DNA of 64,000 bases from Diphasiastrum complanatum (taxonomy: Eukaryota > Streptophyta > Lycopodiopsida > Lycopodiales > Lycopodiaceae). The notes under the pieces were generated by a model. It was not told the DNA's origin, did no database searches, and was given only the letters and a program-made list of their open reading frames with translations. Position 1 is the stretch's first letter; each line of letters begins with the position of its first letter. The stretch spans positions 31,015,599 to 31,079,598 of the forward strand of contig CM055097.1 of the NCBI GenBank assembly GCA_029204225.1, given 5' to 3'. The translations under genes and the position numbers were made by a program. Below are positions 44,900-56,166 of this stretch, in pieces.

Positions 44900-47200
44900 T
44901 TTTCCAAACGACATCATGAAATAGAGAATTAAATTCTCTATGTGTATTAACAACTGAGTTTATTTTTACACAGAAAATTTGATACTCCCTCCTTATTTAT
45001 CTTTACAGAAAAAATGTTTACGCTCCAATGCCGACTGCAACAATTAAAATAAAAATATTGATAAATCCTTATTAAAGCAATGCCGACTGCAACAATCCAA
45101 ATTAAAGCAACAAAAACAAACGAGCAATCCTTACTTATTGTCATATAGAACGTGGATCGTTCGTGTTCGCGAACCGTTCGTGTTCGCAAACCGTTGGTCT
45201 TCATCTTCGTTGACTTTCGTATTCGCGAAATTCTTTGTGTTTCGTGTCTTCAGATGTTCGAGTTCGCAAACATGTTCGTCAGACGAGGGGCCGTAAGCTA
45301 GCAAGGCTTTGTATTCAGAAACACTTTGTTTCTTCAGTGGGAGCCTATTGCAAAGATAATTTGCAAAATTTGTAGCCTCTCCCCAAAAGTCTTTAGGCAA
45401 TCATTATGACTTTTGCACATTCACATAAGGATCTATTCTTCCTCTCGGCCACTCCATTTTGAGATGGTGAGTAAGCACAAGAGAACTCCCTCTTTATACG
45501 TTCTTGCTGACAATAGTCATGGAATTTGTTGGAGATATACTCTCCTCCTCCATCACACCTCAAAGCCTTGATCTTCAATGAGAATTGCTTCTCAACATAT
45601 GCTTTGAATATAAGGAAGTGATCATACACCAAAGCCTTTTAGAAGAAAGAAAACATAGCCATGTATATCTTGTGAAATCATCAATAAAAGTCACAAAGCA
45701 ACTGGCTCCTCCCTTGCTTTGAGATGATGAGAAGTGCATATCCGAGTGTATCAACTCCAAAGAATGAGTGCTTTTGATGGAAGATCTTTGATATGCCTTC
45801 TTGTGTGATTTTGCAATATCACAAGCCTCACATGGCTTGATCTCCTTGGAAAGATTCTTTGGTAAGATAATAGCCTTGGCTTCTTTGCACATTTGGGATG
45901 TGCCAACCTCCTATGCCATAACTTCTCCTTGGAAAGCTTTGTCTCAAAAGCAATATCACAACTGTCTCTTGGATCAAGCTTGTATATGCCTCCAAATCTT
46001 GATCCATGTGCAAGGATCTCATATTTCTCTTGATAATACAAGTATCAATATTGAATTTCAAATCAAGGCCACCATCAATGAGTTGGCCAACACTTATGAG
46101 ATTCTTTGTAAGATTAAGCACAAAAAGAACCTTGTTGAGAGAAAGAATTTTAGAAGATGAGGTCTTCAAGGAAATACTCGCTATGCCTTCAATATTGCAT
46201 TCGTGGTAATTTGTTGTATAGATAGTCTTCTTAGCTCTTCCATAAGGCATAATAGATGTGAAGGACTCCTTGGAGCTACACATACGTGAAGATGCTCCAC
46301 TATCAATGTACCAAGATCCATCCTTCTTGAAAGGTGTAGATAAACAACTAGAGACCATAAGAGATCTCTCTTTAGCACTTGCAATAGAGTTTTCTTTCTC
46401 ATTTGAAAGGTTGGCTTGCTTGAATTGATTCTTCTTTTTGAAGCAATTTGTAGCATAGTTTTCCATCTTGCCACAAAAGAAACATTTGATATCCTTCTTC
46501 TTCTTCTTTGAGGTAGAAGCATGAGAGGTGTCATCCTCCTCTCCATCTTGGTCTTTATCTTTTGCTTTGTTCTTGGAGAAGTGTTGGTGTTGCTTTTTGC
46601 TCATCTCTTCATGCTTGGCAAAAAGAGCTTTGCCATCACCATTGTGGTTGAGTGATAACTTCTCCATCCTTAATAGCTTATTCTCATGTCTTGATTCTTC
46701 AGCCATTAGCACTCATTGCAAAGCCTCCAAAGTAGGTAGATCCTCCTTGATGGCATAAGATTGGACAAGGTTCTCATACTCATCTCTCAAGCCATTAATT
46801 ATGACTTGGACTAGCTCACTTTGATTTATAGATCCTCCAATGCAAGCAAGCTCCCTATGAGTATCTTTCACTCTCAACACATAATTAGTGGCACTCTCAT
46901 CACTCTTTTGAGAACTTTGGAAGATTTGGTTTATAAGATTGAGGAGTCTTGAGGTATTCTGGGCCTCATAGATTGCTCTGAGAGTATTCTAAGCATCCTT
47001 GGCCGATGTGCAAGCACCAATCTTCCTCAAAATCTCATTGGAGACACTCATTTTCATATAATGGAGAGCCATCCTAGCTCTCTTCTTATACTTTTGTACT
47101 TCTTGAAGGACTTGATAGGAACCCATAGATGCCATGTAATACTGAAGGCTCCTTGTGAATTGGACAAGAAAATGTTGCTTTCTCTCTCACTATAGGATCC
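44900..47200 (-). mobile_element. copia element E, gag to integrase, truncated
   Basis: From the right: gag UBN2 domain (47190 to about 46750, with FTRSLQYYMASMGSYQVLQE and LQEVQKYKKRA). Then a zinc knuckle CFFCGKMENYATNC, protease WYIDSGASSRMCSSKE and pre-integrase KLWHRRLAHPKCA follow. Integrase shows CFVTFIDDFTRYTWLCF, IKALRCDGGGEYIS and YSPSQNGVAERKN. The frame peters out near 45131 in CGAACACGAACGGTTCG-type sequence, with no RT. At the right it abuts the protease of gypsy element F (47216), so it inserted into F or F was deleted at the junction. Confidence 0.88.
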
Positions 47201-47215
47201 AATAAGGGTATGCTA

Positions 47216-49640
47216 TCAACTCCTATGCAAGATCTTGCAACAAAGTGTAAGGGTGAATCCTCTCAATGATGATTCGCTGGGTTCTGAATCTGAATCTGGA
47301 TCTGGCTGACATGTATGCCCAGCCATACAGTCAATAGTTGTCAATGCATCTGTCCACAACATGGTATCTGTTTGTGAATCATAATGAGCGCCTATTGAAG
47401 CTTTTGGATGATCATTGCTATGGTCTGTTGTGGAAGAAGTGTCATCAGCTTTGGGTGGTACAGGCTTCACCGCCCATGTGGAGGGATCCACCTTTACTGC
47501 CCACTCTCTGTTTGCAAATGTGATTTTGCCGGTCCCCCAATTTTGAACTACTTGTGCAATTCGTAACCAAGGTCGTCCCAAGAAAACTCGATAGCCAGTG
47601 GGTGTTTCAGGAATGTCCATCACCACAAATGTAATAGCAAATTGTACCCCTGCTATCTTAACTGGAATGTCTTCTACAATCCCCTCCGGCTGCACACATG
47701 ATTGATCAGCCAGTTTGATGGCGAACTTGGTAGCTTTCCGAAGAATTTGTGCTTGATAGGAAGAGTAATATTGTGCTGCTCACTCTCCAAGCCACTCCCA
47801 CATTCAGAACATTGTTGGCTTTTTCAAAACCGGTGCAAAATAGTGGTTCTTTGGAAGGTATGTCCGAGTCGGTATTCAACCAATCTGATAAGACACCCTT
47901 TGCTTGACGTGCAAGTCGAAGGAACTCTCCAATAGAGATGTTCATTCTGCTGGATAAGATGCTTGTGAATAGTTCCGTCCTTGGAGCTTCGGGTTCTGCC
48001 ATATGGAATGGTTCTTCCCAATGGTGTAGTTGCACGTTCACATCTGATCTGTGTGGTGAACCTTGTGGTGCGTTTGCTTGTTGATCTCTTTCTAGTGTAG
48101 TGTCTTTAGGAGCTGTCGGTTGATGTGTAGCTTGAGCAGCTTCCTCCGCTTGTGCTTCTTGTATCCAATGCTTGATCTTATGATATCGTTTTTGTTCATC
48201 TTTCACATTAGGATAAGGTAATCTCGCTCCTCCTGATGTTGAAGGTTGATCAGCTGGCACTAATACAGAGTGTGGTGATGATGGAGCTACCTCCTTGCGC
48301 TTTTGTGCTCACGTAACAGCTAACACTGGAACGTTACAATAGGGAGGTCTCCTTGATATAGTTGAGTGTGGAGTTGTGCTTGGGCCTGCTGATTGAACTA
48401 CAATCCAATTCAATGGTGCGTTGGTGCTGGTTCTCAATGGAAGATTTTTGTAGCAATGTCCATAACCACACTCACGACAGAAGGGCGTATAAGTTCCTTT
48501 GTTTGGACATTCAACAATCCTATGTCCTTCTTCGCATCCATAACATCCATATAATCTGCCCCCTTGGCGTTGTGGCTATGCATCGTATGTGGCATAATAC
48601 TCATTAATAGTGGGATCGATGAATAGTTCATCAGGTCCATACCATTGTTGCATTTCCTGTTGGAAAAATGTTTCAGCTTCTGCTGCCGTGAGATTCACCT
48701 GGGCTGCTTGAGGATTATTTGGCCCTGGTGGTGCTGGTAGTGCCATTCTTTGTTGTTGAGGGCCTGGTCCAAGCCTTGGTGCTGCATTAGGTGCTCCTTG
48801 ATGGTAAGCATAAGAGGTCTGGAATTGAGCTTTCTTTTGCTGTATGATCCATGGGTTGTAGGGGCAATATGCAGTGTCGTGCGAGGACGCATTGCACATA
48901 TGACAATATCTATGCGTCAGCTTCAAATTCTGCTTCAGTACCGGACACTCGTTGGAAGTGTGATTCTGGGTACAAATGGGACACCAAACATTGTCCCGTC
49001 GAGGATATTGCTGCTGATAAGGATCTAGTTGTGGTGCTACAGTATTCTGAAGAGCCTTCAGTTTTTGGTCAAATTGGACTGTGAGCTGCTCCATCTGCTG
49101 CTTGTGTAACTTCGTGATTTGTTCCATCATCGATTCATTAGACAAGCTTGTAGAGGCTGAGGTTGATGCAATTGAAGGAGTTGAAGCATGAAGAGATGTA
49201 GTTCCTGGTGTAGAATCATCATCTAATCCTTCATCTTCTTCTCTCATTGCGTCTTCCATAGCTTCGTGCAATGTGGCATATTGTCCGTCTTTTCAGCTCT
49301 CGTCGGATGCTTCTAGGTAGTCCCGCTAGGAACCAAATAATGACCGCATGATCAGAGAATAAGCTCTGCATTACACTCGGATCTCAGGTGTTTGATCCAT
49401 TCGATGTAGTCTTGGACCCTTTCTCTTTTTCCCATCTTGATTTTGCTAAGCCAGAGGAACAGGTCTTCAAGAAACTTTCGCGGCTTAAATTTGGTGATTA
49501 AAGTTGCTTTTACCACTTCCCAGTCTGTCCGTTCTGGTGTCGTCTCATTGAAAAACCAGTCTAAAGCCGCTTCTATCAGGGACATTGGAGACAACTTCAG
49601 TTTCTCTACCGGGGTAGTCTTAATAAATTCAGAATAACAA
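47216..49640 (-). mobile_element. Ty3/gypsy element F: gag with four zinc knuckles plus protease
   Basis: From the right: gag core (SLIEAALDWFFNE, LITKFKPRKFLEDLFLWLSK). The knuckle part 49271-48434 has CPICTQNHTSNEC, CHMCNASSHDTAYC, CYGCEEGHRIVEC and CRECGYGHCYKN; the last has lost its final Cys. Then comes ISIGEFLRLARQAKGVLSDW (48260-47706). The retropepsin C-terminal half includes LADQSCVQPEGIVEDIPVKI and FLGRPWLRIAQVVQNWGTGK. A frame break near 47760 removes the catalytic Asp motif from the readable frame. RT, RNase H and integrase are absent. It is the same family as the plus-strand copy at 15984-19965. Confidence 0.87.
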
Positions 49641-50703
49641 TCTGGCCTTTATCGAATTGGATGAAGCGCATTCTACAAATGAGATGTTATTCAGAGTAGT
49701 ATAGCATACTACACTCTGGCTGATTAAGTTGTCAACATAGAATCGAGAATTGTTCGATGCATTCGCGACTGTGCAGACAATTAATTAATTGCGTTTGCGA
49801 ACTATTTGTTTCTAGACAGAAGTCCTCAACAACTAAAGTCCAACTTAATGGTTAAAGAACACAAAGAGTTTTAGAATACGTTAGAAACTTATGTCAATGC
49901 CAATCAGGAAGACAGATCAGAGACTTAATTCTTTAAGCAGGGACTGTCATCTCATATGTATACATACAACTTTATTCAATGATTGTGGTAGACTGTACCA
50001 AAGATAGTCGTTATTCGAGTGCCGAAAAGAAAGTATTCGCGACAGACGAATAAGATAGTTTAAAGACAATTCTTTAGAACACGCTTTACGGAAACTCAGC
50101 AAACAACTGTAATGCACTAGAGCGTCTATCTGATCAGAGAGAAATTCATGAAATGCATTAGAGATTGTTAGCAGACTCCAGATCACTCACACTCAACAGT
50201 GCGGAGAACAGGGATAAGAGAGAATAACTCACAGAACTCTATTCACTTCTTCAATCTCTTACGTAAGCATAAACTCTTCTCTATCGACGATCGAGACTGA
50301 AGTGTGAGATCAAATATATGTTCTATGGGGCGAACAAACAAACCTCTAAAACAATAGGTGCGTCGCTCCCGCAAAAGGGTCTAGTTAACGATTAGACTGA
50401 GAATATGTTCACCTATACCATAAGAAGTATACTTAACTATGAGTTAAAGTTACTCTAGTTTATCATGTCTTTTCGTATCTAGTCGTTTCGTATGGACAAC
50501 GTAGTAAAGGTTGTCCAAGACAATGTCTTTTCCTTTAAAAGGTCTTGTCCTTAATCACAAGGCAAGTACTTAGGAGATATATTCTCGAAAAATGACTTAG
50601 GCCTCTTCATGATTTATACTTATCTAGCTCATATCTTCATTTTTGAGTATATCATGCCATATTTATGTTGATATTTAATATTTAACATTTTCGTGGCATC
50701 ACA
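49641..50703 (-). mobile_element. Probable LTR/leader of gypsy element F or a tandem neighbour
   Basis: On the minus strand a polypurine tract GAGGAAGGAGA is followed by TGTGATGCCACGAAAATG at 50703, which has the form of a 3' LTR start. Since F's gag lies further along the same strand, this LTR would serve as 5' LTR of F while also being the 3' LTR of an element to its right. Its inner end and primer-binding site are not identified. Confidence 0.4.
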
Positions 50704-50782
50704 TATCTCCTTCCTCAAATATCTTTATTTCGAGGAGTATTCGAGAAACATTATTGTTCGTCAGATTTTCGTTGAGGCGAAA

Positions 50783-50838
50783 AGATATTTCTTCGTGTAT
50801 TTCGTCCTTTAGATATTTCTTCGTGTATTTTGTTCTTT
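50783..50838. repeat. 28-bp tandem duplication
   Basis: AGATATTTCTTCGTGTATTT is repeated at 50783 and 50811. Confidence 0.9.
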
Positions 50839-50991
50839 AGATGTCTTGCTGTTTCTTTTAATTGAATAGGTTGTTTTAAGTTGATCTTTGAATTGCTGAT
50901 GAAAACTGGAATCAAACTTCAAAACATCTTTAAACTTCAAAAAGTTAGCATCCCATAGAAACATCACCACGACAAAGACAAGAATGAATTT

Positions 50992-51150
50992 TTAGGAATG
51001 ATTCAGTTCTTCATATAACTTCTGAGCAAGCTCCAAGTTCTGTTGAGCTTCGATCAAGAGCAAGTCTTCTTTCGATTTGGTATAGCGGCCAGCTGGTAAG
51101 TTGTCGAATTCTTCTAACTTAACCGAGAGTAATGTTCCATCGAACAGCTC
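50992..51150 (-). mobile_element. Possible C-terminal pol fragment next to the polypurine tract
   Basis: A minus-strand frame reads ELFDGTLLSVKLEEFDNLPA, then SKEDLLLIEAQQNLELAQKL, and stops at 50992. Its place before the polypurine tract suggests the end of a gypsy pol, but the sequence itself is not diagnostic. Confidence 0.3.
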
Positions 51151-51829
51151 CTTGGTTCAAGAAAACTCAAACATATTAAAATAAACAACATAAGCATTCG
51201 ACATCGAAGATCAGACACAACCAAAAAAATAATCTATATTGATTTTCTCTGATTTCTTCAGGGCACTGCATGCGAATCCACGCAGTGCGTTGGCATGAGA
51301 GAAGCACGGCTCTCTCATGAGTAGTAGTCTTGCTTCACTAGCGGACAATTGTATCTTCTGATCCTAGACAGAATTATCTTCTCGCACGCAGGCGAAGCTT
51401 CTGTCTGTGTTCGTCTTGATTGCCTACTTGCATCAGACTACTTCTTGTTCTTTCTTTTTTTGGTTACACACTGTGTAGCCTATTGATATATGTCAAGTAT
51501 TATTCAGTAAGTACAGTCTCTCTATGCAAATCTAAGATTAGAGTGATTAACCATCTACAACTAACCAGAGAATTACAAGAGTGGCAATTTAGCCATGACC
51601 TAGGGAGTATTTGTTGACGTCATGCCATCATATCAGATCTCTGTACTTATGGTACTTGCGTGATCTCTGGTGGTACTCCTTGGGGCGTGAGGGCAAAACG
51701 AGTTTCGTTTCTAAAATGCTTCAAAATATCAAAAAAGTAAACAAACACAAAGTCAATAGACAATTGATTGTGGAAGCAACAACTAGTTCAAACAATTCTA
51801 TAGGAGAGGAGTACTAGATAGAACAAATA
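51151..51829. other. No recognised feature
   Basis: AT-rich sequence without convincing coding or repeat structure. Confidence 0.4.
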
Positions 51830-52742
51830 ATTAGAGAAACATACATTCATGTTGACATAAATCTGAACACAATACAACAATGGGTTGATTCAGAAGGTAA
51901 CAAGTACAATTTAGATGAAATAGCAACCACAAAACAATTGCAATAATAACCGTGTGCTCGAAACTAACTTTGGTTCTATGATAGCTTTGATGATTCGAAG
52001 ATCATTAGATAGCTTAATTTGACTCTCTGTCTAAATCTAATTGATGTAATAACATCTACTATATCTGCTTCATTTCAATTCGCAAATGATTGATTGACTT
52101 GTTTCATGGTGCTATTATGTACATTTATTTCGATCTACATACAAGTATATAGACACGTTGAGCTATGCTGCATGATATGGATCTTGGCGATGATCGTGGC
52201 TGTCACTACCCAGGTAGGTGGCAGTTGTGGCTGTTGCTATCACGACATTTGGTGATTGTACCTGCTGCCATTGTCAAAACAGTTGCACAATACTAAGACT
52301 AGCTTATACAGGTAACTAGCTTTATTTAGAGTGGTATCATGTTAGTTAGTAGTCAATTTGAGTTGGAGTCGAGTCTGTTGGAGTTGAGGTTGACAAAGGT
52401 TCGAATGCTCAGTTCAATAGTTGTTCGAATTGAATATTCAAGCTTCTGTTGATAGTCGATAGTTGACATTCGATACTCCTTTGATAGTTTTATTCTCGAG
52501 ACTCCTTTGATAATTTGATTGTCGTGTAGATACCTGTTTGCAATTCTCGTGTATTTCTGCAGATTGTGCGACAATATGAGTAAATTTGTATCAACATAAA
52601 TGAATTTAGATTAACTATGAAATTTAGGGAGAGAAAGAATAAATCCAACACCTCCCCTTGATATGGATCCATGAATGTCTTTATCTTTAGACTAAGCGAT
52701 GCACAAAAATCTGTTGTGTGCATCAAAGAAATAAATCCAACA
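51830..52742 (-). mobile_element. LTR fragment of the element-A copia family
   Basis: The LTR starts at 52651 on the minus strand (TGTTGGATTTATTC) after polypurine tract AAGGGGAGG. The next ~90 bp to the right match the pre-PPT internal sequence of element A (25901-25990). Only the 3' end of the element is present. At 52743 it is joined directly to plus-strand copia RT. The left end is uncertain. Confidence 0.6.
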
Positions 52743-54093
52743 TCTTTAAGGTGAAGACAAACCAATATGGATCAATCATTAAGTTCAAAGCAAGGTTGGT
52801 GGCAAGGGATATGCTCAAGAGCATGAGATTGATTATGATAAAAACTTTGTTTCCCTAGCAAAGATGGGAAGCATTCAAATCCTCATTTTACTTGTTACAC
52901 TTTTTGAATGGGATCTATGACAAATGAATGTTACTAGTGCTTTTTTGAATGGTGAGCTTGAAAAAGAAGTTTTCATGGAGCAATCCGAGGGGTACATCTC
53001 TCAAGACAACCCTAATCTTGTGTCTCTTCTTCAAAAGAGTTTATATGGGCTTAAGCAAGTACCAAGGAGTTGGTATGCTAGGCTCAATTTTTTCTTACTC
53101 TCTCAAAATTTTATGATGAGTGAGTATGATTATTGACTCTATTTTAGAATAAGTGGTATTGATGTTACTATTTTCTTGATCTATGTTGATGATATTATAT
53201 TGAGTGGTAGTAATAAACGACATATATGACAACAAAATGGCTCTCAAGGAGTTTGAGATACAAGATCTTGGTTTACTTCATCATATCTTAGAAATAGAGA
53301 TAAGTAGGACTTCTAAAACCTCTTTCGTTTGTCAAGAGAAGTATGCTAACTCTATTGTTAAAACATTTGAAATGGATGATTGCAAGTTTGTTTTTACAGC
53401 TACGGAATCTAATGTAAAGTTAACTATAAGTGATAATGAAAGATCCTTCAAGAGCATTACTCTATAGGACACTAATAGGATCTCTTATTTGATTAACCAT
53501 CACAAGACCCGATTTTAGCTATTGTGTTGATAGATTAAGTCAATTTATGCAAGTTCCTAGTGAGGTTCATTGGAAGCTAGGGAAAAGAGTCCTATATATA
53601 TCGGGATCTAGAGATTTTGGCATATTGTATGGAGGATCTACACCTAATCTTTGTGGATTTTTAGAATCAAAAAACTAGATAGGAAGTCCATAAGTGCATA
53701 TGCTATATACCGTGGAAAAGAAACTATCTCTTGGCTCTCAAAGAAACCAAGGCCGAGTACAAGGCATTGACGACATGCACAAAGGAGATGTTTTGGATCA
53801 AAATATTGTTATTGGATTCTCACTTGTTGGAGCCGTAGAAGACTCCAATCATCTTTTATTGCAACCTTTCAGTCCAAAGTAAACAACCCGGTTTTCCATG
53901 CAAGGAGTAAGAACATTGAGATCGCTCATTATTTTGTGAGGGATGAGTGTTGGCCAAGGAGATGGAGCTTCAACATGTTTTCAAAAAATGTGTGGTTGAT
54001 ATTTTCACCAACCTTGAAAAATGACCTATTTATCAAACATAAATAAGATCTTGGCATGTGTTCTAAATCTATATTGTAAATAGCAAGTATAGA
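52743..54093 (+). mobile_element. copia element I: RT and RNase H fragment
   Basis: Starts mid-pol with FKVKTNQYGSIIKFKARLVA. RT follows with FLNGELEKEVFMEQSEGYIS, LYGLKQVPRSWYARL and IYVDDIILSGS, then FEIQDLGLLHHILEIEISRT. RNase H is degraded and runs to about 54050. Stops and shifts are frequent. It is the same lineage as element D (for example LYGLKQAPRSWYAKL there). Confidence 0.87.
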
Positions 54094-54697
54094 GTGTGAA
54101 AAATTGTCAACTTACTAGTCTATTTTGGGGCCAAATTGAGGCCTAGTTTATAAATATTTTAGATCGGACCTTTCACACGTGATGGATTGAAATATTATTA
54201 TTTTATATTTTGACAATTTGAAGAAGTGTCAAACTTCATTAGCCTTCAAATGTCATTTAGTCCATGTAATTTGATCATATTGGCCAATTTTGGTAGTCTA
54301 AATTACAAGTGACTATTTTAGGTATAAGATACCTAGAGAGAGGGGAGAGTCATCATTCTCATCTATAAATAACAAATCCTATGCTGAAAAAGTTCAACCA
54401 TTGTCCATTAATAGTTTGTGAAGATTTTGGAAAAATACTCTCATCTCATTTGGGCTCTTTTTTGCATTGGTGTAAAACAACTGTGTTGTATACTTGTTTG
54501 ATGTACACATTTAGTTGATAACAAATGTGAGCAGGTTTTGATTAGCTTTTGATTCTATTTTTATCTGGTGAGTGTTATTGATCGAACTAGCATGCTAGTG
54601 AGTGTGTTGTCTAACATAGATGCAATTGATTGTCAATGCAATCATTCAAGCCTTAGATCTCACATTTTGGATCATCTATGGATCTGAAATTTTCACA
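54094..54697 (+). mobile_element. 3' LTR of copia element I
   Basis: Begins TGTGAAAAATTGTC after AGTATAGAG and ends GAAATTTTCACA. Start and end are inverted relative to each other as in a true LTR. It corresponds to the LTR start of element D at 38341. Confidence 0.6.
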
Positions 54698-56166
54698 TGG
54701 GATGAGTGATCGTGGTATGGGACGCCATGGCTACAGTCTAGGGGAATGATTTCAAATGCCAATGTACACACCCTGAATTAGGCGGTGCATGAAATGTGTT
54801 GTGCGATTGGGTGTCAAGTCTAATGCTTGGGTCCATTTCAAGTCTGGTGTGGATGCTTTTGCCCTATGCTGGTCAGCTAAATGTGAAATTCCATCTTAAT
54901 TCATTGCAAATTTATTCAATAGCACATGTTATATTAAGATGCGTGAATGTTGGGATCACTTGCTGATAGTTGAATGACAATAACAGAGAATAATCTGAGG
55001 TGTTACAATGAGTCATTGGTGCAAATCAGTGGGATATATATAGTGAAGCAAAAAGATCATGTTCCCACTGCCAAGAAAAGTGAGTTTTGTAGACCGAATT
55101 TTCAACTTTTGGGTTTCTAAGGATATTCCTGTTTGGCAATTCAAAAAGCTATTAGCAAACAACTAGACCTTGCAATAGAAAAAGCAGCTCCATAGTTAAT
55201 CTGATATGACTTTACGCTTACAAAGAAAAACTCTCTTTTGGTCATTCCTTGTGTCCAAGAGCATTCTCTTAAGTACACAATTAGGTTTTCCATGTGTGTC
55301 CTATATACCATACTGGTGGGAACTAGCAGAAACTTTAAACTCTAAATATACACCTGCACATTATCCTTCATAAGCAGAAGGTTGATAACAGATTGACACC
55401 TTCTATGATAGCTGAGTCGCTAGCACAATTGACGGAAAAGTTCAAAATAATTATCAATAATTTTAGTAAGTGCCACCAAAAAATGTTGCAGATCACCAAA
55501 AGTTTTCTTTTGAAAACAAAAGCAGTCACATGGTTCTGAGGTCCTTCAAAGTAACTCAATTGATCCAATATTTTCTTATACTTAGTAGCACCTGTAGTTC
55601 TATGATACAAAAATTTGCACTGCTGATGTGTGAACTAGGAGGAGATGCACTGTAAGTAGATGATTCTGTGTCATATATAAATCAGATAAGAAATACTCCA
55701 GCAATAGGCAAGAACAAAGTACAGAACAGCCATTGCATGTTCATAAAGCCTTAATAAAGAGAGCAAAGAGAGATGTGTAAAAAAGACATGAATCATGGGA
55801 TTGAAGTAAATTGACTTTGGTATACAGGGAAACAAAAACAGATAAAAGAGCCAGGAACTACTGTCCATCAAGCTTCCTCCCTGATCTTCAAGTCACCTGA
55901 TACCGTGTTGATATTGGTGACAAGTCCAATATGAGACAAAAGCATGATATTAAGTTGACATTGCTCAGAAGGTATCTCAATTTCAAACGATTGAAAGAGA
56001 TGTCAAGAGTCTACTTATATTAGCGCTACCTTATTGATTAGATTCGTTCAGGCCTTTGGCCTAATTGTCCATTGAATGCTTTGCAAAATAAAATGATTTT
56101 AGGATCAGCTGTGCTTAGAAGCCCAAACAGGAGGTCAACTACCTCAGAGCTTACTTGCCTAATGAA
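54698..56166. other. Intergenic, 3' side of the ICE1-like gene
   Basis: No gene or TE end recognised. The portion next to 56166 should include the 3' UTR and poly(A) region of the minus-strand bHLH gene. Confidence 0.5.

Noticed and set aside
45131-45290. TTCG-rich segment as a separate inserted repeat
   Set aside because: It sits in frame at the end of the copia integrase reading (ANTNGSRTRT), so it may simply be expanded element sequence; boundaries cannot be defined.
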